A stretch of DNA of 64,000 bases, from the NCBI RefSeq assembly GCF_003992615.1, contig NZ_RZMY01000006.1, positions 372,001 to 436,000 on the forward strand, given 5' to 3'. The DNA is from Flagellimonas beolgyonensis (GTDB taxonomy: Bacteria; Bacteroidota; Bacteroidia; Flavobacteriales; Flavobacteriaceae). This document shows positions 9,618-17,772 of the stretch, piece after piece. The translations under genes and the position numbers were made by a program. Below the pieces are notes generated by a model. That model worked only from the letters and a program-made list of their open reading frames with translations, was not told the origin of the DNA and searched no databases. Positions within the stretch are counted from its first letter, which is position 1. Every line of letters starts with the position of its first letter.

Positions 9618-10195
9618 ATACAGAATCCTTAGGAACCATATTTCTCAATGCTGCCTTGGTCAACAACTTTGTTCTGGCCTATTTCTTGGGCATTTGTCCA
9701 TTCTTGGGCGTATCGGGCAAAATGGAAACGGCCACCAAAATGGGTGGCGCCGTCATGTTCGTGATGTTGATCAGTTCCATGAGTGCTTATGGCATCCATG
9801 CATTTTTGGTTAGTATCAATGCACCGTTTCTCCAATTGATCAGTTACATCGTTGTGATTGCCTCCACGGTTCAATTGGTGGAAATGTTCATTAAGAAAAT
9901 AAGTCCGGCATTGTTCAAATCACTGGGCATATTTCTCCCATTGATCACCACCAACTGTGCCATACTTGCTGTGGCGTTGTTCCAAACGAGCAAGGGCTAC
10001 GGATTTTTACAGAGCGTGGTCTATTCCCTTGGTGCTGGCGCAGGATTTATGTTGGCCTTGGTATTGATCGCAGGCATACGGGAACAACTGAATTTTGCCG
10101 AAGTACCGAGTATTTCGAAAGGAACGGCATTGACCTTGTTCATCGCTGGCATATTATCACTTTGTTTCATGGGCTTTGCAGGTCTCGGCGCTTAA
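9614..10195 (+). CDS. rnfA: Rnf electron transport complex subunit A
   Basis: Integral membrane subunit of the NqrE/RnfA family, 193 residues with about six helices. NFVLAYFLGICPFLGVSGKMETATKMG and LITTNCAILAVALF carry the two conserved Cys of the family, which with those of RnfE are expected to hold a membrane iron-sulfur cluster. It is placed directly after rnfE with a 4 bp overlap and 11 bp before the small Cys-cluster protein. Confidence 0.95.
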   Translation: MNTESLGTIFLNAALVNNFVLAYFLGICPFLGVSGKMETATKMGGAVMFVMLISSMSAYGIHAFLVSINAPFLQLISYIVVIASTVQLVEMFIKKISPALFKSLGIFLPLITTNCAILAVALFQTSKGYGFLQSVVYSLGAGAGFMLALVLIAGIREQLNFAEVPSISKGTALTLFIAGILSLCFMGFAGLGA

Positions 10196-10206
10196 ATTAG
10201 ATACAG

Positions 10207-10416
10207 ATGATCAAATCACTTGTTATAGGAATTGGCTTAACGGTAACCATTGTACTGGTTTGGGCACTGGTGCAGACCTTGTGGAAAAAGACCTTCCGTG
10301 AAGAATATTTTGAAGACGATGTTTTGGCGGGCAGAAGGAGCTGTTCCAATTGTGGCTGCACAGGCATATGCGAACGAAAGGACAACGAACACACGGAGCC
10401 TGAAAAGGCGTATTAA
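10207..10416 (+). CDS. Small membrane Cys-cluster protein, NqrM-like
   Basis: A 69-residue protein with one N-terminal membrane helix (about 4-24), a charged linker, and a cysteine cluster C46-x2-C49-x-C51-x3-C55 near the C terminus. This layout resembles NqrM (DUF539), the small Cys-rich maturation protein of Na+-NQR thought to deliver iron to the NqrD/NqrE membrane cluster, which is homologous to RnfE/RnfA. It lies 11 bp after rnfA. The cysteine spacing is not the textbook NqrM pattern, so the assignment is inference from architecture and position. Confidence 0.7.
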   Translation: MIKSLVIGIGLTVTIVLVWALVQTLWKKTFREEYFEDDVLAGRRSCSNCGCTGICERKDNEHTEPEKAY

Positions 10417-10461
10417 AAAAGATGGGCAACTAAAAATATACCTAACACAATACATACTAAA

Positions 10462-11319
10462 ATGGCACATTTATCAGATTTTGATACCGAAAAAAGGTAT
10501 AAGGCGGTGGTTAAGAACACGGTGCGGTTAACGCCCTTGGACACCGATGAAGTGCGTGAGATCGTACTTGAAGTTAAAGACCCGAAATTCGACTGCGAAG
10601 TCGACCAAAGTTTCGGCGTATTGGTGAAATCCAATGGTGAATTTGGAAACGAGCTGCACCATAGGCTATACAGTGTGGCCGATTTACCCAAGCATGCCAA
10701 TGGCAACCCACAAATTACCATGCTCGTGAAACGCTGCTCCTATGTGGATGAATTCAGCGGTGAAGAATATGAAGGTGTCTCCTCGAACTATTTATGCGAC
10801 AGAAAAAAAGGGGATGAAATCACAGTTACCGGTCCGTTCCAATTGCCTTTTAGGGTACCAGAGGACAAAACCGCCAATTTGATTCTCATCGGCATGGGTA
10901 CGGGCATTGCCCCCTTCCGCGCTTTTATTAAACACATTTATAAAAATGTGAAGGACTGGAAAGGGCAAATCCGGCTATTTTATGGGGCACGCAGCGGTTT
11001 GGAATTGCTGTACCTCAACGACAAGGATGGTGACCTTACCAATTATTATGATGAGGCTACATTCCAAGCATTTCATGCATTGAGTCCACGTCCCCATTGG
11101 GCAGACCCCATTGAACTTGAAAAAGCACTGGAAGGACAAACCAAGGAATTGAAGAAATTGCTCAACCAGACCAATACCTATGTGTATGTTGCCGGATATG
11201 AAACCATTTTGGACAAACTCAATAAGGCCTTTGCCAACATTTTGGGTTCCGAAGAAAAATGGAGACTTCGCAAAGCGGAGTTGATTGCCGGAAGAAAATG
11301 GGCCGAAATTATTTTTTAA
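10462..11319 (+). CDS. Plant-type ferredoxin-NADP+ reductase
   Basis: A 285-residue FAD/NAD(P) oxidoreductase. The FAD-binding motif RLYS is at 68-71, and the nucleotide-binding GTGIAPFRAF at 146-155. Later come FYGARSGLELLY and YVYVAGYETI, as in plant-type FNR. Such enzymes move electrons between ferredoxin and NADP(H). No signal peptide or extra ferredoxin domain. Its location inside the Rnf gene set, between the NqrM-like gene and rnfB, suggests that it serves the same ferredoxin pool. Benzoyl-CoA epoxidase reductase-type proteins are a related alternative, but the context favours an FNR role. Confidence 0.85.
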   Translation: MAHLSDFDTEKRYKAVVKNTVRLTPLDTDEVREIVLEVKDPKFDCEVDQSFGVLVKSNGEFGNELHHRLYSVADLPKHANGNPQITMLVKRCSYVDEFSGEEYEGVSSNYLCDRKKGDEITVTGPFQLPFRVPEDKTANLILIGMGTGIAPFRAFIKHIYKNVKDWKGQIRLFYGARSGLELLYLNDKDGDLTNYYDEATFQAFHALSPRPHWADPIELEKALEGQTKELKKLLNQTNTYVYVAGYETILDKLNKAFANILGSEEKWRLRKAELIAGRKWAEIIF

Positions 11320-11374
11320 CCATTATTGCGCTAGGTTGAAAAGGAGAACTAAATGAATTTAAACAAGAATTGAT

Positions 11375-12241
11375 ATGTCCGTGATCATTGCAGTGGCCGC
11401 ACTCGGAGGGTTAACCCTATTGCTTGCAATAATGCTCATTGTTGCAAACAAGAAGCTCTTTGTCAATGAAGATCCCCGCATTGACACTGTTGAGGACATG
11501 CTGCCCCATGCCAATTGTGGTGCTTGTGGTTTTCCCGGTTGCCGGCCTTTCGCTGAAGCATTGGTTCACAACAAAGCACTGCCCGGAAAATGTACGGTGA
11601 GTTCAGATGAGGGTAGACTGGCCATTGCGAACTTTCTCGGTGTGGCTATGGGTGCCGAAGAAAAAAGGGTCGCACGTCTCGCTTGTGCCGGCGGAACGAA
11701 CGTGGCCATCAATCGTGCCCAGTATGTGGGCGTTAAAAGTTGCCAAGCTGCCGCCTTGGTTTCGGGTGGTGGCAAGGGTTGCTTTTGGGGTTGTTTGGGT
11801 CATGGGGATTGTGAAACGGTGTGTGATTTTGATGCCATTACCATGAACGAACATGGGTTACCCGTAGTTGATCCATCCAAATGTACCGCCTGTGGCGATT
11901 GCGTGGAAGTTTGCCCCAAAGACCTATTTTCACTTCAACCTATTAGCCGTCACCTTTGGGTGGCCTGTAAAAACCTCGAACACGGCGAGGCCATCCTCGA
12001 GGATTGTCAGGTGGGCTGTACGGCCTGCGGCAGATGTGCCATGGACGCACCTGGTGAATTGATTACCATGAAAAACAATCTCCCGGTTATCAATTATGCC
12101 GAAAACCATAATACCAAAGTGCCCATTCAGCGGTGTCCCACCGGTGCCATCGTTTGGTTGGAAGATAATGGAACGGTGACAAAAGGGGAAGCAAGTAAAA
12201 AAATCATTCGAAAAGGCAGCAGATCTATGGGAAATTCCTAA
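11375..12241 (+). CDS. rnfB: Rnf electron transport complex subunit B
   Basis: Iron-sulfur subunit (288 residues) that accepts electrons from ferredoxin. An N-terminal membrane helix (3-24) is followed by the RnfB Fe-S domain: C48/C51/C56 (CGACGFPGC) and C73. Further cysteines form CFWGCLGHGDCETVC, CTACGDCVEVCP and CTACGRCAMDAP. In the last motif the usual fourth Cys is absent; a later RCPTGAI may supply it. rnfB is last in the block, 55 bp after the reductase gene, and not at the beginning as in several known rnf operons. Confidence 0.94.
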   Translation: MSVIIAVAALGGLTLLLAIMLIVANKKLFVNEDPRIDTVEDMLPHANCGACGFPGCRPFAEALVHNKALPGKCTVSSDEGRLAIANFLGVAMGAEEKRVARLACAGGTNVAINRAQYVGVKSCQAAALVSGGGKGCFWGCLGHGDCETVCDFDAITMNEHGLPVVDPSKCTACGDCVEVCPKDLFSLQPISRHLWVACKNLEHGEAILEDCQVGCTACGRCAMDAPGELITMKNNLPVINYAENHNTKVPIQRCPTGAIVWLEDNGTVTKGEASKKIIRKGSRSMGNS

Positions 12242-12463
12242 TCATCAGAGAAGTTAATGGCGCACATCAGATTATTCAACGAGACAACTCTGGAAAGAGA
12301 CTATTCCTTTTTCCACCAAGTCTTTCCAAATTCTTTTCAAAAGCAATAACATTAACCTTTATATGGTTTTACTTTGTGACTTGGCAGGATTGGCCCGAGT
12401 TAGATTTCAAACTGTATTTGTTGTGAAAAATCCATATAGCAGTGCCATCACCAAAGTAAAAGC

Positions 12464-13450
12464 ATGAAGAGATCGATTAAAATCGACAGATTTGTTGTAG
12501 GCATTATCATAGCAATACTTTTGGCCTACTTTCTTCCAGGTCCTGCAAGCCGGAATAGTACGGTTCCGTTGGATACCATTTCCAAGGTGGGCATATCATT
12601 GATTTTCTTTTTTTATGGGCTAAAACTCAATCCGGAAAAAATACGACAAGGCTTAAAAAATTGGCGATTACACCTATTGGTGCAATCCATTGTCTTTATT
12701 TTTTTCCCTTTGCTTGTTCTTACCTTTTACCCACTTTTCAAGTCAGGGGCATATTTTGATATTTGGTTGGCGTTTTTATTTATGGCTTCCCTCCCATCAA
12801 CGGTATCCTCCTCCGTGGTGATGGTGTCCATTGCCAAAGGCAACATTCCGGCCGCCATTTTCAATGCGAGTATTTCGGGTTTGATCGGTATTCTGGTAAC
12901 ACCACTTTGGATGGGTATTTTTTTGGAACAGCAATCGGGCGATTTTAGTTTTTTGGAGGTATACACCAACTTAACCCTGCAAATTCTTTTTCCGGTTGCC
13001 GTTGGTCTTTTGCTGCATCGTTATTTGGGTGCCTTTGCGTCGCGCTACAGTACTTTTCTAACCACATTCGACAAACTGGTCATCTTGTTGATCATCTACA
13101 AAAGTTTTGTACACTCCTTTGAGGACGGTGTATTTGATTCGGTGGAGATACAGCAACTCATTTTGATCTATGCGGCGGTGCTACTGCTCTTCTTTTTGGT
13201 CTATTTCTCCATTGGCTGGTTGTCCAAAAAACTACAATTTTCTATTGAGGACACTATTACCGCCCAGTTTTGTGGCACCAAAAAATCCTTGGTGCATGGC
13301 ACAGTTTTCTCCAGCATCCTTTTCCCAGCCTCATTCTCTATCGGTATTATGCTATTGCCACTGATGCTGTTTCATGTCACGCAGCTGTTCATCATAAGTA
13401 TCATTGCTTCCAAATTGTCCAAACGTGATGGTATAGCTAAGACCATTTAA
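12464..13450 (+). CDS. Bile acid:sodium symporter family transporter (YfeH/SBF-like)
   Basis: A 328-residue integral membrane protein with about ten hydrophobic helices. GISLIFFFYGLKLN near residue 45, SLPSTVSSSVVMVSIAKGN near 110 and TAQFCGTKKSLVHG near 265 match the SBF-like/YfeH branch of the bile/arsenite/riboflavin transporter superfamily. The physiological substrate is unknown. It follows rnfB by 222 bp on the same strand and precedes the BlaI operators. Nothing nearby links it firmly to either block. Confidence 0.88.
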   Translation: MKRSIKIDRFVVGIIIAILLAYFLPGPASRNSTVPLDTISKVGISLIFFFYGLKLNPEKIRQGLKNWRLHLLVQSIVFIFFPLLVLTFYPLFKSGAYFDIWLAFLFMASLPSTVSSSVVMVSIAKGNIPAAIFNASISGLIGILVTPLWMGIFLEQQSGDFSFLEVYTNLTLQILFPVAVGLLLHRYLGAFASRYSTFLTTFDKLVILLIIYKSFVHSFEDGVFDSVEIQQLILIYAAVLLLFFLVYFSIGWLSKKLQFSIEDTITAQFCGTKKSLVHGTVFSSILFPASFSIGIMLLPLMLFHVTQLFIISIIASKLSKRDGIAKTI

Positions 13451-13476
13451 ACATCCTTTAAAAAAATGAAAATCGA

Positions 13477-13516
13477 TATATTACTATATTTATAGTTATA
13501 TTACTATATTTATAGT
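13477..13516 (+). promoter_or_regulatory. Two tandem BlaI/MecI-type operator dyads
   Basis: A 20 bp unit is repeated twice without any mismatch (13477-13496 and 13497-13516). Each unit contains the perfect dyad ACTATA-TT-TATAGT (13483-13496 and 13503-13516). Its shape (6 bp arms, 2 bp centre) matches the known BlaI/MecI operator form ACTACA-nn-TGTAGT. The two dyads are exactly 20 bp apart, about two helical turns, and lie 31 bp before the BlaI start codon. Autoregulation by the adjacent BlaI-family repressor is the natural reading. Confidence 0.75.
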
Positions 13517-13547
13517 CGTATTTAAAAATTTGAATTATATTTACCTC

Positions 13548-13931
13548 ATGAACGAACTGACAAAAGCTGAAGAACAGGTTATGCAATACATGTGGAAGCT
13601 GGAAAAAGCTTTCCTAAAAGATATTGTGGAACAATTTCCCGAACCGCGCCCTGCCTATACCACAATCTCAACAGTGGTGCGGGTTTTGGTGAAGAAAGGT
13701 TTTCTGAAATATGAAAGTTTTGGTAAAATAAGGCAATATGCCCCGGTGTTTTCAAAGGAACGTTATTTTAAGGGGCAATTGAACACGGTGGTCACCAATT
13801 TCTTTAACGGATCTAAGGTGAAATTCGTCAACTTTTTCACCGAGAATGAAGATCTTGACTTGAGCCAGTTGGAAGAAATCAAGTCATTGTTGGAACAGAA
13901 AATAGACAAACTGAAAAAGGATGGCCAGTAA
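13548..13931 (+). CDS. BlaI/MecI/CopY-family transcriptional repressor
   Basis: A 127-residue winged-helix repressor. ELTKAEEQVMQYMWKLEKAFLKDIVEQFP and AYTTISTVVRVLVKKGFLKYESFGKIRQYAPVFSKERY are the classic BlaI DNA-binding region, followed by a helical dimerisation tail. I use the ATG at 13548 (MNELTKAEEQ); an in-frame TTG at 13530 would only add six non-family residues. The 3' end overlaps the membrane peptidase gene by 11 bp, the usual BlaI/BlaR arrangement in which cleavage by the sensor relieves repression. Two operator-like dyads lie directly upstream. Confidence 0.93.
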   Translation: MNELTKAEEQVMQYMWKLEKAFLKDIVEQFPEPRPAYTTISTVVRVLVKKGFLKYESFGKIRQYAPVFSKERYFKGQLNTVVTNFFNGSKVKFVNFFTENEDLDLSQLEEIKSLLEQKIDKLKKDGQ

Positions 13932-15279
13932 TTTTCTATTATATCTACTACAGTCTTCTGTGGTTTTTACGCTATTATTCGGTATGTACCGAATCTTTGT
14001 GAGTGGGCTTACTTTCCATAAGGTCAATAGGGCCATTCTTTTGTCCCTACCTCTGTTGTCCCTACTGCTTCCTCTTATCGATATCACCGGACTGATCCAA
14101 CAAATCAATACCCAATCCTTGGTCTCACCATTGCCCCAATTGATGTTGGAACCAGAAGGGGCCCCATTTTTTGAAATTGTAACAAACCATGAAATTTCGG
14201 AAGCCGGGTCATGGCTGCACCACCTTGATTTTGTTCAATTGTTGCTTTCAATTTATCTAGCCGGGGTTGTATTCGTGTTGGTACGGTCGCTTGTAGCAAC
14301 AAAACAAATATTGGGAATAAAGCATAAGGCAAAGAAGCACCGTTATAATGGTCATGAGTTGTTATTGACCAATTTATCATCAACCTTTTCTTATTTCCAT
14401 TGGATTTTTGTTCCAGAAAGTGAAATTGAAAATATAAACCATATGGTGTTACAGCATGAGGTGGCCCACATCAAGCACCGGCATACCCTTGATCTTGTGT
14501 TCACCCAACTCTATACGGCAATGTTTTGGTTCAATCCCATAGCAGCTACGTATCGCAAGACCCTTAAGGCCTTACACGAATACCAAGCTGATGCACATGT
14601 GCTTAAAATGGAGATAAAAAAGTCCGATTACCTTGGTCTGATCCTAGATAACATCAACCGAGCAAAAGAATATCATTCCTTGAGTTATTTCAACAATTTA
14701 ATAATCAAAAAACGAATCGACATGATTACAAAGAACCAATCGAAAAAGCATTATTCATTGGCTTATGCCTTCCTACTATTTGGCGTAGTTGCCATTATCC
14801 TTGGCTTTAATGTTCCTGATGCCGCTCCACCACAACTGCCGAATGTCCAAAGCGGAACAGAAATGATCCAAGTTGAGCCGCCTTCCATATTTCCTTTGCA
14901 AAAATATGATCCCAATACTATTACGGGTGTTTTTGGGCAACAGGTAAGGCAACCGAAAACCAGTAAAATTATAGTACACCAAGGTGTTGACATCAGAGCG
15001 CCGAAGGGCACTCCTGTTCTGGCCACAGCCGACGGTACCATAGCCAAAGCAGAACTTGATGGAAATTGGGGAAATTTGGTCATCATCAATCATGCAGATG
15101 GTTTTCAAACTTGGTATGCCCATCTCGATGGTTTTGCGACTGAAGCCAATTTTTCTATCAAAAAAGGAGATGTAATTGGGTATGTTGGCACAACCGGCCT
15201 CTCTTCTGGTTACCATTTGCATTATGAGGTGCGGAAAAACCAACAACATCTGGATCCCTCTGATTTCTTTAAAAAGTAA
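13921..15279 (+). CDS. M56 (BlaR1-like) membrane metallopeptidase fused to an M23 peptidase domain
   Basis: A 452-residue sensor/protease. Helices near 5-23, 36-52 and 105-125 precede the cytoplasmic M56 zinc protease with H179-E-x2-H183 (HEVAHIKHRH) and a downstream EYQAD. A further membrane helix (about 279-297) leads to a C-terminal domain with H353-x3-D357, H401 and the HLH pair H432/H434, the zinc-binding pattern of M23/LytM endopeptidases. In place of the penicillin-binding sensor of BlaR1 there is thus a putative periplasmic peptidoglycan hydrolase domain. The partner is the overlapping BlaI repressor gene. Confidence 0.9.
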   Translation: MASNFLLYLLQSSVVFTLLFGMYRIFVSGLTFHKVNRAILLSLPLLSLLLPLIDITGLIQQINTQSLVSPLPQLMLEPEGAPFFEIVTNHEISEAGSWLHHLDFVQLLLSIYLAGVVFVLVRSLVATKQILGIKHKAKKHRYNGHELLLTNLSSTFSYFHWIFVPESEIENINHMVLQHEVAHIKHRHTLDLVFTQLYTAMFWFNPIAATYRKTLKALHEYQADAHVLKMEIKKSDYLGLILDNINRAKEYHSLSYFNNLIIKKRIDMITKNQSKKHYSLAYAFLLFGVVAIILGFNVPDAAPPQLPNVQSGTEMIQVEPPSIFPLQKYDPNTITGVFGQQVRQPKTSKIIVHQGVDIRAPKGTPVLATADGTIAKAELDGNWGNLVIINHADGFQTWYAHLDGFATEANFSIKKGDVIGYVGTTGLSSGYHLHYEVRKNQQHLDPSDFFKK

Positions 15280-15369
15280 GTTGACGGGGCTACCATAAGT
15301 TAAGTTTCCCAAAAATAGTAGTAACCTTCTTAAGCGGTTTTTGTGCCGCCAGGAATTCCTTTGCCCAAA

Positions 15370-17772
15370 ATGGAAAGACAATCTCCCCTCCCCTTTTTGA
15401 TTCATCTCCTATTTTTACTGACATCCTCAATGCTATGGGGCCAGCAAATTGAAGTAACCGGGCACATATTGGATACACAGGGCATATCGGTGCCATATGC
15501 CAGTGTAATTTTCAAGACCAAAACCGCTGATAGTACCATTGTAGGAGTTTTGGGAGGCGAAGATGGCAAGTTCAAAATATATTTGAATAAGGGGTTGTAT
15601 AACATGGAAGTTTCCGTAGTTGGCCTTAAATCCTATGCAAAAGAGGTCGATTTGACACAGACAGCCGCAAATACCGATCTTGGCCCCATAGTCATTTCAA
15701 CCGATATTGCCCTGGATGAAGTGATCGTGAAAGCTGATGGTCTTCAACGAATTGCACTGGACAAAAAGGTCTATAATGTTGCAAAAGACTTGCAAGTAAG
15801 TGGGGGGAGCTTGGTAGATGTGATGCAGAACCTTCCCTCGGTGCAAGTGGAGGTGGATGGGGCCGTGAGTATACGGGGCGATGGAAATGTTCAGATACTC
15901 ATTGATGGCCATGTGAGCGGACTTACAAGTACCGCGGCATTTTTACGCACAATCCCGACCGGCTCGATAGATAGGATTGAAGTGATCACCAACCCTTCTT
16001 CCAGGTATAATGCAAATGGCACAGGAGGCATCATTAATGTGGTGCTAAAAAAAGGGAAAAAGAAACAATTTACCGGAAGTGCCGAGGTTTTCTCCGGAAT
16101 CCGTATCAATTCGGGGTTGAATGTCAATCTGAATCAAGGTGGCGAAAAAACAAGTTGGTACTACAATGGTGGTTTCGGTTACTCGGAGCCCAGGGCATGG
16201 AGCGAGCTTGAAGTTGATAATTTTGTGGCATCCGCACCGGACTTCGAACAAACTTCCGAGCGTATTTTGGAGCAGTTTTATGTATTGAACAACCTAGGCG
16301 GAAAATGGCGCTTGAATGAAAAGCACACCTTTACGGTGGACCTCACATACCGCATTGCAGAATTGGACAATCGCAACGACATTCAATATACCGATTTGTC
16401 CAATGGAGCCATTACCGCAATTTCAACCCGAAATGGTGCAGAGGCATATCGGAATAACTTTGTTCAAATACGAGGGAATTATGAACTTCAGCTGAACAAC
16501 AAGGGTTCAGTAATCGATTTTGGTCTTAGTGAACAGTTGTCCAACGAGAAGGGTAGCTCTACCATTTTGGACAGCATCATCTTTCCCGATGCATCCATTC
16601 TGAACAAAGACCGTGTTCTTAATAATGTTGAGGAAAGAAGACATATATTTTCCCTGGATTGGATCCATCCATTCTCCAAAACTTCTCAATTGGAAATGGG
16701 GATGCGCAACGGAAATATAAAAATTGAAAATGATTTTGAAGTTTCCCGAAAGGACATGGATCGCATGTTTATCATTCCTGAGTTTACGGACAATACGGTT
16801 TATGAAGAAAACATATTGGCTTTCTACTCCCAGTACGCAAAACGTTTCGACAAACTTTCCTTTCAATTGGGACTGCGTTCGGAAACCACCAATATTGTCG
16901 TCGCCACCAGTGATTCCAACGAAAAAATCAGTTATACCGACCTGTTTCCATCTGGGTATTTGGATTTTGGTTTTAACGATAGGCACAGTGTGAGATTATC
17001 GATTTCCCGAAGAATAAGTCGTCCCAGTCAAAATACCTTAATACCCTTTTCATCTTTTGATGATTCGCGGAATATACGAGTGGGCAATCCAACGGTGAAT
17101 CCAACCTATGCCATTGTTTCGGAATTGGGGTACAATGGCAACTTTAGTGATTCATTTTCTGTTACACCGACTCTTTTTTACCGACATTCGGATGATATCC
17201 AGGATTATTTTATTGAAAAAGTGACCATTGACATAGACAGAGAACCCCACGAAGTATATAGGAGCACCAAGGTAAACATTGGAAAAAGTAAAACCTTGGG
17301 ACTGGAGTTGAGCGCTTCGCACAAACCATTGACTTGGTTCAATCTGTACACGGCATTTTCGGCATCCTATTTTGAACAGGTAGGGCAATATCAAGACAAA
17401 AACTTCAATAGTAAGGGGATTGCTTCAATAGGAAGACTCCATTTTAATTTCGATATTTCGGAATCCTTAAAATTGCAGTTACAACATCGTTTTAGGGGAG
17501 GTAATGAACGTGGGCAATTTAAACGAAAAGCCGTATATAGAATGGATGCTGCCCTAAGTAAGAAAATGTTCAACAACAAAGGATTGCTCACCATAAATGC
17601 GAAGGATGTTTTCAATACCTGGAAATTCAACATCACGACGAAGGGTAAAGATTTTCAGCAATCATTGATCACGCAGATCAGAACCCCACAATTGAATGTG
17701 GCCTTCAGCTATTTGTTCAATCAAAAGAAATACAAAGGAAAAAAAGGACAGCAATATGACAAATTGGATTAA
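15370..17772 (+). CDS. TonB-dependent receptor-like outer membrane protein (carboxypeptidase-regulatory + plug + barrel)
   Basis: An 800-residue outer membrane protein. The ATG at 15370 (MERQSPLP) gives a signal peptide ending near WGQQ; a GTG nine codons upstream is less likely. After it comes a carboxypeptidase-regulatory-like domain (VTGHILDTQGISVPYASV), then a plug (LVDVMQNLPSVQVEVDGAVSIRGDGNVQILIDG) and a beta-barrel with aromatic strand ends. It belongs to the non-SusC group of Bacteroidota receptors. It follows the M56/M23 gene by 90 bp and overlaps the deacetylase gene by 17 bp, so it is probably part of the BlaI-controlled operon. Ligand unknown. Confidence 0.88.
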   Translation: MERQSPLPFLIHLLFLLTSSMLWGQQIEVTGHILDTQGISVPYASVIFKTKTADSTIVGVLGGEDGKFKIYLNKGLYNMEVSVVGLKSYAKEVDLTQTAANTDLGPIVISTDIALDEVIVKADGLQRIALDKKVYNVAKDLQVSGGSLVDVMQNLPSVQVEVDGAVSIRGDGNVQILIDGHVSGLTSTAAFLRTIPTGSIDRIEVITNPSSRYNANGTGGIINVVLKKGKKKQFTGSAEVFSGIRINSGLNVNLNQGGEKTSWYYNGGFGYSEPRAWSELEVDNFVASAPDFEQTSERILEQFYVLNNLGGKWRLNEKHTFTVDLTYRIAELDNRNDIQYTDLSNGAITAISTRNGAEAYRNNFVQIRGNYELQLNNKGSVIDFGLSEQLSNEKGSSTILDSIIFPDASILNKDRVLNNVEERRHIFSLDWIHPFSKTSQLEMGMRNGNIKIENDFEVSRKDMDRMFIIPEFTDNTVYEENILAFYSQYAKRFDKLSFQLGLRSETTNIVVATSDSNEKISYTDLFPSGYLDFGFNDRHSVRLSISRRISRPSQNTLIPFSSFDDSRNIRVGNPTVNPTYAIVSELGYNGNFSDSFSVTPTLFYRHSDDIQDYFIEKVTIDIDREPHEVYRSTKVNIGKSKTLGLELSASHKPLTWFNLYTAFSASYFEQVGQYQDKNFNSKGIASIGRLHFNFDISESLKLQLQHRFRGGNERGQFKRKAVYRMDAALSKKMFNNKGLLTINAKDVFNTWKFNITTKGKDFQQSLITQIRTPQLNVAFSYLFNQKKYKGKKGQQYDKLD

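Noticed and set aside
13477-13516. Possibility that the 20 bp tandem repeat is a CRISPR or microsatellite fragment
   Set aside because: Only two units with no spacer, an internal dyad of operator shape, and direct position before a BlaI gene favour an operator.
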